DNA from: Chloroflexota bacterium
GTDB lineage: Bacteria; Chloroflexota; Limnocylindria; P2-11E
Length of the DNA: 41,702 nt
Direction of reading: 5' to 3'
NCBI GenBank assembly: GCA_005880575.1
Contig: VBIZ01000105.1
Location: forward strand, 1-41,702
Shown: one piece after another, positions 30,972 to 39,397 of the stretch
Position numbering within the stretch: position 1 is the stretch's first letter
Layout: each line of letters opens with the position of its first letter
The notes under the pieces: model-generated
Databases searched by the model: none
Seen by the model: the letters and a program-made list of their open reading frames with translations, nothing else
What the model was told of the DNA's origin: nothing
Made by a program: the position numbers and the translations under genes

Positions 30972-31858
30972 TGCGGCTCGAGTACGTCGCCACGACAGCC
31001 GCGCAGGGCTTCTGGCGGAATCCGGTCATGAGCCTCGCGTCGACGTTCACCGTCGGCCTCATGCTTCTGCTCTTCGCCTTCTTCCTCGCGACCGACCGCG
31101 GCCTGCAGGCGGCAGTCGGCGTGCTCGAGTCAAAGGTCGAGCTCGCGCTCTTCCTCGAGGATGACGCCCGCGTGTCGGACGTCCTCGACCTCCGCGCGCG
31201 CATCGAAGCCGATCCCGCCGTCTCGCGGGTCGACTACGTCACCAAAGAGCAGGCCATGGCGCGCCTCGTCGATATCGCCTCGAAGCGCCCGGACATCCAG
31301 ATCGTCGACACGTCGACCAACCCTCTCCAGGCGTCGCTCGAGGTCAAGCTCGCTCACGCACAGGACGCGCCGCGGGTGACCGCCGCCCTGCGCGAGGAGG
31401 TCGGGAAGGGCGTCGTCAGCGACGTCGTGGACAACCCGCAGGTCGTCGACAAGCTGCTGACGATCACGCGAGTTCTCTCGTTCGGCGGGCTCGCCGTCCT
31501 CGCGATGATGCTGATCGTCGCGCTCTTCGTGATCGTCAACACCATCCGGATCGCCGTCCACGCTCGCCGTGACGAGATCGAGATCATGAAGCTCGTCGGC
31601 GCCACGGACTGGTTCGTGCGCTGGCCTTTCATCCTCGAGGGGATGCTCGTCGGGGCGCTCGGCGCCGTAGCCGCCACGGTCGTCGTGCTCATCGCGGCCG
31701 GACCCGTCATGGGGGCGATGGTCAACTTCATCGAGATACTCCCGCTCTCGTTCGGCGCCACGTTCGTCTGGCAGCTCGTCGGGAGCGTCTTCGCGCTGGC
31801 GCTGGCCGTGGGCGGCGGCGGCGCCATGCTCTCGGTGCGGGCGCACCTGGCCAAATGA
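30968..31858 (+). CDS. ftsX: FtsX, cell-division ABC permease
   Basis: The 296-residue permease has an N-terminal membrane helix (about 21-42) and an extracellular loop (about 45-165) that includes LESKVELALFLEDDA and KEQAMARL. The typical three C-terminal helices follow, with NTIRIAVHARRDEIEIMKLVGATDWFVRWPF between helices (cytoplasmic coupling region). The extracellular loop would contact and activate the M23 hydrolase encoded next. GTG 30968 overlaps the ftsE stop; ATG 30971 is immediately in frame. Confidence 0.95.
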   Translation: MMRLEYVATTAAQGFWRNPVMSLASTFTVGLMLLLFAFFLATDRGLQAAVGVLESKVELALFLEDDARVSDVLDLRARIEADPAVSRVDYVTKEQAMARLVDIASKRPDIQIVDTSTNPLQASLEVKLAHAQDAPRVTAALREEVGKGVVSDVVDNPQVVDKLLTITRVLSFGGLAVLAMMLIVALFVIVNTIRIAVHARRDEIEIMKLVGATDWFVRWPFILEGMLVGALGAVAATVVVLIAAGPVMGAMVNFIEILPLSFGATFVWQLVGSVFALALAVGGGGAMLSVRAHLAK

Positions 31859-33237
31859 GACTTCGCGGAGCCTTGACCCAGCCCACGAGCGGGTGCGACG
31901 ATGCGTCCCGCATGGGAACTCCCCGGCAGCCCGCTCGGGGAGGTGGGGTTTGGAGGACGCGCGCGGCTCGCGCGACGACGGTCGCGCTGGTCGTCGCTGC
32001 GTTCGTCGGTGGCATGGCCCAGCCCGCGTCCGCCGACGACCCGATTACTGCGGCCCTCAAACGAAAGGACGAGCTCGCCCGTGCGGTGCAGCTCTCGCGC
32101 GCGAACGCGGAGCGCTACCAGGCCGTCGCCAATCAGTTCCAGGCCGTCGTCAATCAGACCAACGCGAGGATCTCGGACCTCGCCCAGAAGCAGGCGAACG
32201 CGCAGTCCGAGGCCGACCAGCTCTTCTACCAGATCCAGATCGCCGAGGAGCAGCTCGCGCTCGTCACCTTCCAGCTCGACGAGACGCGCGCGCTCGCCGA
32301 TTCGCTGAAGGCCGAGGCCTCTCAGCAAACGAAGCAGCTCGCGGAACGCGAGCAGATCTATGCGCGCCATCTGCGGACGACATACCGGCAGGCGCTGATC
32401 AGTCCACTCGAGATGCTGCTTTCTTCGGCCTCCCTCACCGAATTCGCGAACCGTCTTCAGGAGATGATCTTCATCAACCGGCAGGACGTGCAGCTCGCGA
32501 ACGAGATACGCACCATCCGTGCCGACACGCAGCAAAAGCAGGACGACGCCGCGAGCAAAGAGAAAGACATCCTCGGCCTCACCGATCAGATCACGACGCA
32601 GCGCCAGCAGCTCTCGGGGGCGAAGGACAGGTACGACAAGCTCGTCGCCGAGACGCAGGCCGCGATCGATGACGTCGCCGCGGTCCGAGCGCAGGCCGCC
32701 GGGAGCCGGCAGACCGCGCAGGGCCAGGTCAGCCAGACCAACCGGGCGACCGCGGACCTCACGCGGCAGCTCGACGAGGCAGAGGCGCAGTACGAGGCCC
32801 TGGCGGCGAACGCCGCCGGTGGCAGCGGACTCGGTGCGTTCAATGGGTCGACCCTCGCGATGTGGCCGCTCCGCGGGCCGATCACCTCCGGCTTCGGCGC
32901 GCGCTGGGGCGGCTTCCACAACGGCATCGACATCGCGGCACCGAAGTACACCCCGATCCGCGCGGCGTCGGCCGGGAAGGTCGTCACCGTGGGCCGCCCG
33001 TACCTCGCGTACGGCGACACCGCCGTCGTCGTGATCATCGCCCACGGCTCCAACTTCTCGACGCTCTACGGCCACCTCGACGACCTGCACTGGCCGATCG
33101 TGTCCGTCGGGCAGACCGTCTCCGCCGGCCAGATCATCGCGTACGTTGGGATGACCGGATGGACGACCGGTCCCCACCTGCACTTCATGACCATCCTCAA
33201 CGGGCGCGCAGTCAACCCGATGGGCTATCTGCCGTAA
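31855..33237 (+). CDS. FtsEX-linked coiled-coil M23 (LytM) peptidoglycan hydrolase, EnvC/PcsB-like
   Basis: The 460-residue exported protein has a signal peptide (about 35-60, ATTVALVVAAFVGG...ASADD). A long coiled coil follows (about 62-310) rich in Gln, Ala and Glu, and then an M23 domain (about 330-460). The metal site is H355 and D359 in HNGID, with H441/H443 in GPHLHF, so all ligands seem present and the enzyme is likely active. The coiled coil should dock on FtsX. ATG 31855 overlaps the ftsX stop; ATG 31912 is a possible internal start. The stop codon sits in a strong hairpin. Confidence 0.92.
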   Translation: MRLRGALTQPTSGCDDASRMGTPRQPARGGGVWRTRAARATTVALVVAAFVGGMAQPASADDPITAALKRKDELARAVQLSRANAERYQAVANQFQAVVNQTNARISDLAQKQANAQSEADQLFYQIQIAEEQLALVTFQLDETRALADSLKAEASQQTKQLAEREQIYARHLRTTYRQALISPLEMLLSSASLTEFANRLQEMIFINRQDVQLANEIRTIRADTQQKQDDAASKEKDILGLTDQITTQRQQLSGAKDRYDKLVAETQAAIDDVAAVRAQAAGSRQTAQGQVSQTNRATADLTRQLDEAEAQYEALAANAAGGSGLGAFNGSTLAMWPLRGPITSGFGARWGGFHNGIDIAAPKYTPIRAASAGKVVTVGRPYLAYGDTAVVVIIAHGSNFSTLYGHLDDLHWPIVSVGQTVSAGQIIAYVGMTGWTTGPHLHFMTILNGRAVNPMGYLP

Positions 33238-33257
33238 TCCGCCGAGCGGATTACGGC
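33231..33257 (+). terminator. 12-bp perfect hairpin covering the M23 gene stop codon
   Basis: GCCGTAATCCGC and GCGGATTACGGC pair perfectly around CGA. The TAA stop (33235-33237) lies in the 5' arm. No T tract follows (ATCCTCACTT), so it might be a Rho-type or processing boundary rather than a classical terminator. It ends the ftsEX transcript before the small RNA promoter. Confidence 0.5.
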
Positions 33258-33328
33258 ATCCTCACTTAACGCTTCCGCAATTCCGTGTAGACGGGGCTTG
33301 CGCGTCCTTCAGTGAATCCACCGCGACA

Positions 33329-33356
33329 TTGACGGTAATTCCCGGCCATGTAGCAT
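33329..33356 (+). promoter_or_regulatory. Promoter of the small RNA upstream of smpB
   Basis: TTGACG (33329-33334, 5 of 6) and TAGCAT (33351-33356, 4 of 6) are separated by 16 bp. The start would fall near 33363, so the RNA begins with a purine-rich stretch leading directly into AGAAAGGAGGTGAT. Confidence 0.55.
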
Positions 33357-33380
33357 CAATTCCGAAAGAAAGGAGGTGAT

Positions 33381-33422
33381 GTGGAGTGGGCGATGCCAGT
33401 GGGAATCCAAAGACCCATGTGA
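33381..33422 (+). CDS. Possible 13-residue leader peptide in the small RNA
   Basis: GTG 33381 directly follows the extended Shine-Dalgarno and opens a frame encoding MEWAMPVGIQRPM, with its stop inside the 5' arm of the 16-bp helix. A ribosome reaching the stop would disrupt that helix. A second frame from ATG 33379 to 33456 (25 residues, ending AFRNESI) overlaps it, but its ATG is too close to the GGAGG. Either may be coincidental. Confidence 0.25.
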   Translation: MEWAMPVGIQRPM

Positions 33423-33501
33423 GCTCACTTCAGCCTTTCGTAATGAATCGATCTGAGGTGAACGCGCACTAACTCACTGGGTCTTTGGTGACCCGGCAGG
33501 G

Positions 33502-33536
33502 AGAGCGGCGGCAGAGATGCCGCCGCTCTTCGTTTT
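33502..33536 (+). terminator. Intrinsic terminator of the small RNA
   Basis: AGAGCGGCGGCA pairs perfectly with TGCCGCCGCTCT around a GAGA tetraloop (33502-33529), followed by TCGTTTT. It is the strongest terminator in the window and lies 20 nt before the smpB start, so smpB needs readthrough or another promoter. Confidence 0.85.
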
Positions 33537-33556
33537 CACCGCCTAGTCTCCTCGCC

Positions 33557-34054
33557 ATGCCATCTCAGAAGACCGCGCCGCCGCCGGAGCCGGAGCGGCA
33601 GGTCCAGCTCGCCGACAACCGCAAGGCGCGCTTCGACTATCAGATCGAGAATCGGCTCGAGGCGGGCATCGCGCTGCGCGGCACCGAGATCAAATCGCTG
33701 CGCGCGGGTCATGCCAACCTGCGCGACGGATACGCGCGGGTCGAGAACGGAGAGGTGTGGCTGCGCAACGTCCACATCGCCCCGTGGGCCAATTCGGCGT
33801 ACGAGAATCACGACCCGCTGCGGCCGCGCAAGCTCCTCCTGCACAAAGACGAGATCGGTCAGCTCGTCGGCACGATCGCCCAGAAGGGGTACACCCTCGT
33901 CCCGCTGCGGATGTACATCAAACACGGCCGGGCCAAGGTCGAGCTCGGGGTCGCGCGCGGGCGCAAGCGCTTAGACAAACGACAGGTCATCAAGGAACGC
34001 GAGGCCACGCGCGAGATGGACGCGGCGATCCGCCGGCGAGTCGGCCGAGGCTAG
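33557..34054 (+). CDS. smpB: SsrA-binding protein SmpB
   Basis: The 165-residue protein carries the SmpB OB-fold core: NRKARFDYQIENRLEAGIALRGTEIKSLRAG, then VWLRNVHIAPW and NHDPLRPRKLLLHKDEI (motifs quoted in part). It ends in a basic C-terminal tail (GRKRLDKRQVIKEREATRE) that inserts in the ribosomal mRNA channel. It brings tmRNA to stalled ribosomes. I use ATG 33557; the start gives a 15-residue Pro/Glu-rich N-terminal extension. The stop is 6 nt from the convergent ABC gene. The ssrA gene is not recognisable nearby. Confidence 0.96.
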   Translation: MPSQKTAPPPEPERQVQLADNRKARFDYQIENRLEAGIALRGTEIKSLRAGHANLRDGYARVENGEVWLRNVHIAPWANSAYENHDPLRPRKLLLHKDEIGQLVGTIAQKGYTLVPLRMYIKHGRAKVELGVARGRKRLDKRQVIKEREATREMDAAIRRRVGRG

Positions 34055-34060
34055 TCGGGG

Positions 34061-36076
34061 CTATCCGGCGGGTTGGAGCACGGGGAGCTTCGCGCGAGCG
34101 GCGGCGTCCACCCCGACAGCGTCGGCGAACTGGCTCTGGTAGAGGCCGTAGTAGAAGCCCTGCCTCCGGAGGAGCTCGGCGTGATCGCCCTGCTCAACGA
34201 TCCGGCCACCATCCATGACGACGATCACGTCGGCGTTCCGGATCGTCGAGAGGCGGTGCGCGATGACGAAGGAAGTGCGGCCGCGGCGCAGACGCGCCAT
34301 GGCCTGTTGGATCAGCACCTCGGTGCGCGTGTCGACGTTGCTCGTCGCTTCATCCAGGATGAGGATGCTCGGATCGGCGAGAAACGCGCGGGCGATGGTG
34401 ACGAGCTGCCGCTGGCCCGCCGAGATGTTCGAGGCTTCTTCCTCGAGCGGGGTTTCGTAGCCCTCCGGAAGCGTGCGCACGAACGGATCCACATGGGCCG
34501 CCGTCGCAGCGGCAACGACCTCGTCCATCGAAGCGCCTTCCTTCCCGTAAGCGATGTTGTCGCGGATCGTGCCGGCGAAGAGCCAGCTGTCCTGGAGCAC
34601 CATCCCAAATGCGCGCCGGACCGCATCCCGCGGCAAGTCGCGGGTGTCCGTCCCGTCGAGCCGGATGGCGCCGCCGTCGATGTCGTAGAAGCGCATGAGG
34701 AGATTCACGATCGTGGTCTTTCCGGCGCCGGTCGGTCCGACGATCGCGACGGTCTGGCCGGGGCGCACGTCGAGCGAGAAGTCCTCGATGAGCGGCTTGT
34801 CCGGCAGGTACCGGAAGGAGACTCGGTCGAACTCGACATGGCCGCTCGTCGTCCGGGGCGCTGTCGCGCCCGTACGATCCGGCGTCTCTTCGAGCGCGCC
34901 GAGGAACTCGAAAACGCGCTCCGCGGACGCAAGGCCTGACTGCAGCAGGTTCAGCTGCGAAGCGATCTGCAACAGCGGCATCGTGAACTGGCGCGAATAG
35001 GCGATGAACGCCGTCACGTCACCGAGGCTCATCGCGCCGGATGCGACGCGGTACCCGCCGATGACGGCCACGCCGACGTAGTTCAGGTTCGAGAGGAACT
35101 GCATCGCGGGCTGGATGATCCCGGAGAGGAACTGCGCGCGGAAGCTCGCGCGGTAGAGCCGCTCGTTCTGGTCGTTGAACTGCTGGATCGCGCTGGCGCG
35201 GCGCCCGAAGACCTGAACGAGCGCGTGCCCGCTGTGCATTTGCTCGACGTGCCCGTTGAGGGCGCCGGTCTCGGCCCACTGCGCGATGAACTCTTTCTGC
35301 GAGCGCCCCGCGATCACGATCGTGACGGCGAAAGAGAGCGGAATTGTGATGACCGAGATCAAAGCGAGCAGCGGGCTGATCCACAACATCATCGCGAGGA
35401 CACCGATGACGGTGAGGGCCGATGTCAGCAGCTGAGACAGACCCTGCTGGAGGGTCGTCGCGATGTTGTCGACGTCGTTCGTGACGCGGCTCAGCAGATC
35501 ACCGTGCGCGTGGCTGTCGAAGTACCGGAGCGGCAGCCGCGCAAGCTTCTCCTCGACCTCTCGCCGGAGGCCGTACACGGTCCGCTGCGCGACGCCGGCC
35601 ATGATGTAGGCCTGCGCCCACGCGAGGAGCGACGCAAGGGCGTATACGACCACCGCGAGGGCGAGGATCTGGGCGAGCGCCGCGAAGTCGACGCCCACAC
35701 CGGGCACCGCGTTCGTGGCGGCGAGCATGTCCGCGAGCTGTCCCTGCCCCCGAGCCCGGAGCGACTCGATGACCTGTTCTTTCGGGACGCCGGCGGGAAG
35801 GCTCCTGCCGAGGACTCCATCGAAGATGATGTTCATCGCATTCCCGGTGATCTTCGGGCCGATGACGCTGAAAACGACGCTGAGCGACCCGAGCACGACG
35901 ACGACCGCGAGCACGAGCCGCTCGGCGCGGAGCCGCGACAGCAGCTTCCCCAGCGTGCCGCGGAAGTCCTTGGAGCGCTCGACCGGAGCGCTGAGCCCCA
36001 TGAACGGGCCGCCCCGCTGGCCTGCCTGCGGCCGCCCGCCGGGACCACGACCTTGCGGCCTGCCCATCATCATCAT
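34061..36076 (-). CDS. ABC exporter half-transporter, subunit with non-consensus signature
   Basis: The 671-residue protein has six membrane helices (about 50-370) and a nucleotide-binding domain (about 420-650). Walker A is GPTGAGKTT, the Q-loop MVLQDSWLFAGTIRDNI, the signature NISAGQRQ instead of LSGGQ, and Walker B SILILDEATSNVD with a catalytic Glu. The N-terminus is Gly/Arg/Pro-rich. It pairs with the neighbouring half-transporter as a heterodimeric exporter of the TM287/288 or LmrCD type. ATG 36076 overlaps the partner's stop (ATGA). Substrate unknown, possibly drugs or lipids. Confidence 0.92.
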   Translation of the reverse strand: MMMMGRPQGRGPGGRPQAGQRGGPFMGLSAPVERSKDFRGTLGKLLSRLRAERLVLAVVVVLGSLSVVFSVIGPKITGNAMNIIFDGVLGRSLPAGVPKEQVIESLRARGQGQLADMLAATNAVPGVGVDFAALAQILALAVVVYALASLLAWAQAYIMAGVAQRTVYGLRREVEEKLARLPLRYFDSHAHGDLLSRVTNDVDNIATTLQQGLSQLLTSALTVIGVLAMMLWISPLLALISVITIPLSFAVTIVIAGRSQKEFIAQWAETGALNGHVEQMHSGHALVQVFGRRASAIQQFNDQNERLYRASFRAQFLSGIIQPAMQFLSNLNYVGVAVIGGYRVASGAMSLGDVTAFIAYSRQFTMPLLQIASQLNLLQSGLASAERVFEFLGALEETPDRTGATAPRTTSGHVEFDRVSFRYLPDKPLIEDFSLDVRPGQTVAIVGPTGAGKTTIVNLLMRFYDIDGGAIRLDGTDTRDLPRDAVRRAFGMVLQDSWLFAGTIRDNIAYGKEGASMDEVVAAATAAHVDPFVRTLPEGYETPLEEEASNISAGQRQLVTIARAFLADPSILILDEATSNVDTRTEVLIQQAMARLRRGRTSFVIAHRLSTIRNADVIVVMDGGRIVEQGDHAELLRRQGFYYGLYQSQFADAVGVDAAARAKLPVLQPAG

Positions 36077-37803
36077 GCGGCGGCCGCCCCGAGCTGCGAT
36101 TCGACGATCTCGCGGTACTCCGCGCTCGACCGCATGAGCTCGTCGTGCGTGCCGCTCCCCACGACGCGCCCCTGGTCGAGCACGACGATGTGATCGGCGT
36201 GCAAGATCGTGCTCACGCGCTGCGCGACGATGATGACCGTGGCGTCGCCTGTCTCGGCCTTGAGCGCCATGCGCAGCCGCGCGTCTGTGCCGGCGTCGAG
36301 CGCCGAGAAACAGTCGTCGAATAGATAGATGGCCGGGCGTTTCACGATCGCGCGCGCGATCGCGAGCCGCTGGCGCTGCCCGCCCGAAACGTTCGTGCCG
36401 CCCTGGTCGATCGGCGCCTCGAGCTGGCCCGGCATCGCCGCAACGAACTCGCGAGCCTGCGCGATCTCCAGCGCGCGCCAGAGCTCCGCGTCGGTCGCGT
36501 TCTCGTTTCCGAAGCGGAGATTCTGCGCGACCGTGCCCTTGAATAGGTAGGCGGTCTGCGGAACGAGCCCGATCCGCGACCAGAGCCCATCGAGGGCCTG
36601 CTCGCGCACGTCGAGGCCGTCGACGAGCACGACGCCGGACGTGACGTCGAAGCTCCGGGTCACGAGGCTCACGACGGTGCTCTTGCCGGAGCCGGTGCCG
36701 CCGATGATCGCGGTGGTTCGCCCGGGTCGCGCGTCGAACGTCAGACCACGCAGGACGGGCCGCTCACCGTGTGGGTACGCGAAGGTCACGTCGGCGAACG
36801 CGACGAGTCCTGAGAGCTGCTGCGGCGCGAGCGGGCGCAGGGGTTCGGCGATGGACGATGTCGTCTCGAGCACCTCATTGATCCGCTGGGCGCTCGCTTC
36901 CGCGCGCGGGACGAGGATGACCATGAAGACCGCGGTCATCACCGCGAAGAGGATCTGCATGATGTACTGAAGGAACGCGGTCAGGTTGCCGATCGGCATG
37001 TCGCCGCGATCGACGAGCCCGGCACCGAACCACAGGATCGCGACCGTCGACAGGTTCATGATCCCGAGAAGGGCCGGGAACGCCAGGGCGAAGATGCGGT
37101 TCACGCGCAGCGAGGTCGCGGTGAGGTCGGCGTTCGACGTCTCGAAGCGCTCGCCCTCGGATCGAACGCGAATGAACGCCCGCACGACCCGCACGCCGGT
37201 GATCTGCTCCCGGAGCACCTGGGTGATCCGGTCGATCTTCACCTGGACCTGACGGAAGAGCGGCACCGCCCTCCAGAGCAATACGCCGATGACCGCGCCC
37301 ATGAGCGGGACGATCACGACAATGAGCCAGGACAGCGTCGCGTCCTCGCGAAGGGCCATGATGATTCCGCCGATCGCCAGGATCGGCGCGCTCACGAGGA
37401 TGGTGAGCGCGATCTGCAGAAAGAGCTGCACCTGCTGGACATCGTTCGTGTTGCGAGTGATCAGCGATGCCGTCCCGAAGCGGTTCATCTCGCGAGCCGA
37501 GAAGCTCTGCACGCGATCGAAGACCGCGCCGCGGACATCGCGGCCGACGCCCATCGAGGCCTGTGAGGCGAAGTACACCGCAACGATGGCGAAGAGGCCG
37601 AGCAGGAGCGCGATTCCGAGCATGACCGCGCCGATCCGCCAGATGTAGTCGGTATCGCCCTTGGCGACGCCGTTGTTGATGATGTCCGCATTGAGGTTCG
37701 GCAGGTAGAGGTTGCCGACCGATTGGAGAAGTAAGAGCGCGGTCACGATCGCGACCTGCCGCCGATACGGCCCGAGGTGCCTCCGAAGCAGCCTGATCAG
37801 CAC
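36073..37803 (-). CDS. ABC exporter half-transporter, subunit with degenerate Walker B
   Basis: The 576-residue protein has six membrane helices (about 15-305) and a nucleotide-binding domain (about 335-570). Walker A is GGTGSGKST and the signature VSGGQRQR is consensus, but Walker B reads YLFDDCFSALD, with Asp where the catalytic Glu normally is. This defect complements the altered signature of the partner, as expected of an asymmetric heterodimer with one active and one degenerate ATP site. The start is GTG 37803, after GGGGGT. Confidence 0.92.
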   Translation of the reverse strand: MLIRLLRRHLGPYRRQVAIVTALLLLQSVGNLYLPNLNADIINNGVAKGDTDYIWRIGAVMLGIALLLGLFAIVAVYFASQASMGVGRDVRGAVFDRVQSFSAREMNRFGTASLITRNTNDVQQVQLFLQIALTILVSAPILAIGGIIMALREDATLSWLIVVIVPLMGAVIGVLLWRAVPLFRQVQVKIDRITQVLREQITGVRVVRAFIRVRSEGERFETSNADLTATSLRVNRIFALAFPALLGIMNLSTVAILWFGAGLVDRGDMPIGNLTAFLQYIMQILFAVMTAVFMVILVPRAEASAQRINEVLETTSSIAEPLRPLAPQQLSGLVAFADVTFAYPHGERPVLRGLTFDARPGRTTAIIGGTGSGKSTVVSLVTRSFDVTSGVVLVDGLDVREQALDGLWSRIGLVPQTAYLFKGTVAQNLRFGNENATDAELWRALEIAQAREFVAAMPGQLEAPIDQGGTNVSGGQRQRLAIARAIVKRPAIYLFDDCFSALDAGTDARLRMALKAETGDATVIIVAQRVSTILHADHIVVLDQGRVVGSGTHDELMRSSAEYREIVESQLGAAAA

Positions 37804-37843
37804 GGCTCGCGACCCCCTGCCGCCGCCTTGGACCTGCCCACGC

Positions 37844-39397
37844 CTAGTCGCCGAACGCCGGCGCGGCCTCCACCTCGGGCTGGCGTCCGCGCGCCGTGTG
37901 ACCGCGCAGCGGGACCTCCTGGAGGAAGAGTGACAGGACGACCGAGAACGAAGCGACGACTGCGGCGATCAGGAAGATGTCGTGCAGCGACGATGCCAAC
38001 GCACTGCGGATCGCGACAAGGACCGGCGCCGGGATTCGCTGCATCACGGCGGGATCGAAGATCGCCTGAGCGTTGCCGTTCGCCGGAAGGGCGCCCACGA
38101 GCTGCGGCGGGATCGAGGCGACGATTCTCTGGGTGAGCTCGTGCGAGAGGACCGCGCCAAGTATCGCGACGCCGACGGTGCTGCCGATGTTCCGCCAGAA
38201 CTGGATCTGGCTGGACACGACGCCCAGATAGCGTTGGTCGACGGCGCTCTGGGTCGCGTTGAGATACAGCGGCATGCCCACGCCGACGCCGAGCCCGATC
38301 AGGACGAGATCGCGCACGACCTCGATCTCCGACGTGCCGACGGTGACCTGCGCCAGCAGGTAGAGCCCGATCGTGAGGATCACAGCGCCGACGGTCCCGA
38401 TGTAGCGGTACCGCCTGATACGGACCATGAGCTGCCCGGTGATGATGCTCGAGACGATGAGGCCGGCCATGAGCGGAGTGATGAGCAGCCCCGAGTTCGT
38501 GGCGGGCATGCCGAGGACGCCCTGGTACACGAGGCCGACGAACAGGATCGCGCCGAACATCGCGAAGCCAAGCAGGAATCCAATGGCGGTCGAGACCGAG
38601 AACGTCGGGTTCTTCCAGAGATCGAAGGGGACGACCGGGTGGTCCGTGCGCCGCTCGACGATGAAGAAGATCGCCCCGAAGACCGCCGCGACGAGCAGGA
38701 GCCCGAGCACCTCCGGAGAGGTGAAGTCGTGGTCGCGTGTGATCGATAGAGCGATGAGCAGGGGCACGAGCGTCCCCGCGAGCGTGAACGCGCCGGCGAA
38801 GTCGATGTCGCGCCACGACGCCGCGTGCCGGACCGACGGAAGCGTGAGGAATACGGCGACGATCGCGGCGATGCCGACGGGGACGTTCACGTAGAAGACC
38901 CAGCGCCAAGTCAGATTGTCGGTGAGATACCCGCCGATGACCGGGCCGACGACCGATGCGATGCCGAAGATGCCGGCGAACACGCCTTGCAGCCTCGCGC
39001 GCTGGGCGGGTGAGTAGAGGTCGCCGATGGTGGCGAACACGCTCGCGAACAGCACGCCGCCGAAGATTCCCTGCAGCGCGCGGAATGCGATGAGCTCCGC
39101 CATGTTCTGCGCCTGACCGCAGAGGGCCGAGGCGACGACGAAGCCGATCATTCCGGCGAGCAGAAACGGCTTGCGACCGAACAGGTCGCCGAGCTTTCCG
39201 GCGATCGGCGTGAGGACCGTCGACGTCACGAGGTACGCCGTGGCCACCCATGCGAAGTAGTCGAGCCCGTTCAGCTCGGCGACGATGCGCGGAAGGGCGG
39301 TTCCGACGATGGTCTGGTCGAGCGCGGCGAGGAACAGCGCGAGCGCCACTCCGACCGTCGCCAGGATCCGTGCGTTCCGTGTCATTTCAGCGGGCAT
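37844..39397 (-). CDS. MFS multidrug exporter, DHA2 (14-TM, EmrB/QacA) family
   Basis: The 517-residue protein has about 14 membrane helices. The N-terminal LAALDQTIVGTALPRI is the DHA2 motif D1. GKLGDLFGRKPFLL is motif A, and FRALQGIFGG with GVFAGIFGIASVVGPVIGGYLTD contains motifs B and C of proton-driven drug exporters. It would expel toxic compounds. ATG 39397 follows AAGGAG and overlaps the last 11 nt of the marR-type gene, so it should be controlled by that repressor. Confidence 0.94.
   Translation of the reverse strand: MPAEMTRNARILATVGVALALFLAALDQTIVGTALPRIVAELNGLDYFAWVATAYLVTSTVLTPIAGKLGDLFGRKPFLLAGMIGFVVASALCGQAQNMAELIAFRALQGIFGGVLFASVFATIGDLYSPAQRARLQGVFAGIFGIASVVGPVIGGYLTDNLTWRWVFYVNVPVGIAAIVAVFLTLPSVRHAASWRDIDFAGAFTLAGTLVPLLIALSITRDHDFTSPEVLGLLLVAAVFGAIFFIVERRTDHPVVPFDLWKNPTFSVSTAIGFLLGFAMFGAILFVGLVYQGVLGMPATNSGLLITPLMAGLIVSSIITGQLMVRIRRYRYIGTVGAVILTIGLYLLAQVTVGTSEIEVVRDLVLIGLGVGVGMPLYLNATQSAVDQRYLGVVSSQIQFWRNIGSTVGVAILGAVLSHELTQRIVASIPPQLVGALPANGNAQAIFDPAVMQRIPAPVLVAIRSALASSLHDIFLIAAVVASFSVVLSLFLQEVPLRGHTARGRQPEVEAAPAFGD

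Larger units (their letters stand above)
33363..33536 (+). ncRNA. Candidate structured small RNA upstream of smpB, about 173 nt
   Basis: The region has its own promoter and a strong terminator. Its 5' end carries AGAAAGGAGGTGAT (33367-33380), a full complement of the usual 16S 3' tail. A 16-bp helix pairs 33407-33423 with 33473-33488 (one bulged T). It encloses a second 8-bp helix, CACTTCAG/CTGAGGTG (33426-33433, 33453-33460). GGGTC/GACCC (33479-33483, 33490-33494) could compete with the long helix. It is not tmRNA: no T-loop GGTTCGAAT or terminal CCA is present. I do not recognise it as 6S, SRP or RNase P RNA. It may be a leader-peptide mRNA instead. Confidence 0.5.

Noticed and set aside
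33240-33540. tmRNA (ssrA) next to smpB
   Set aside because: No acceptor/T-arm signature, no terminal CCA and no tag-like reading frame ending in Ala-Ala; the length is about half of a tmRNA.
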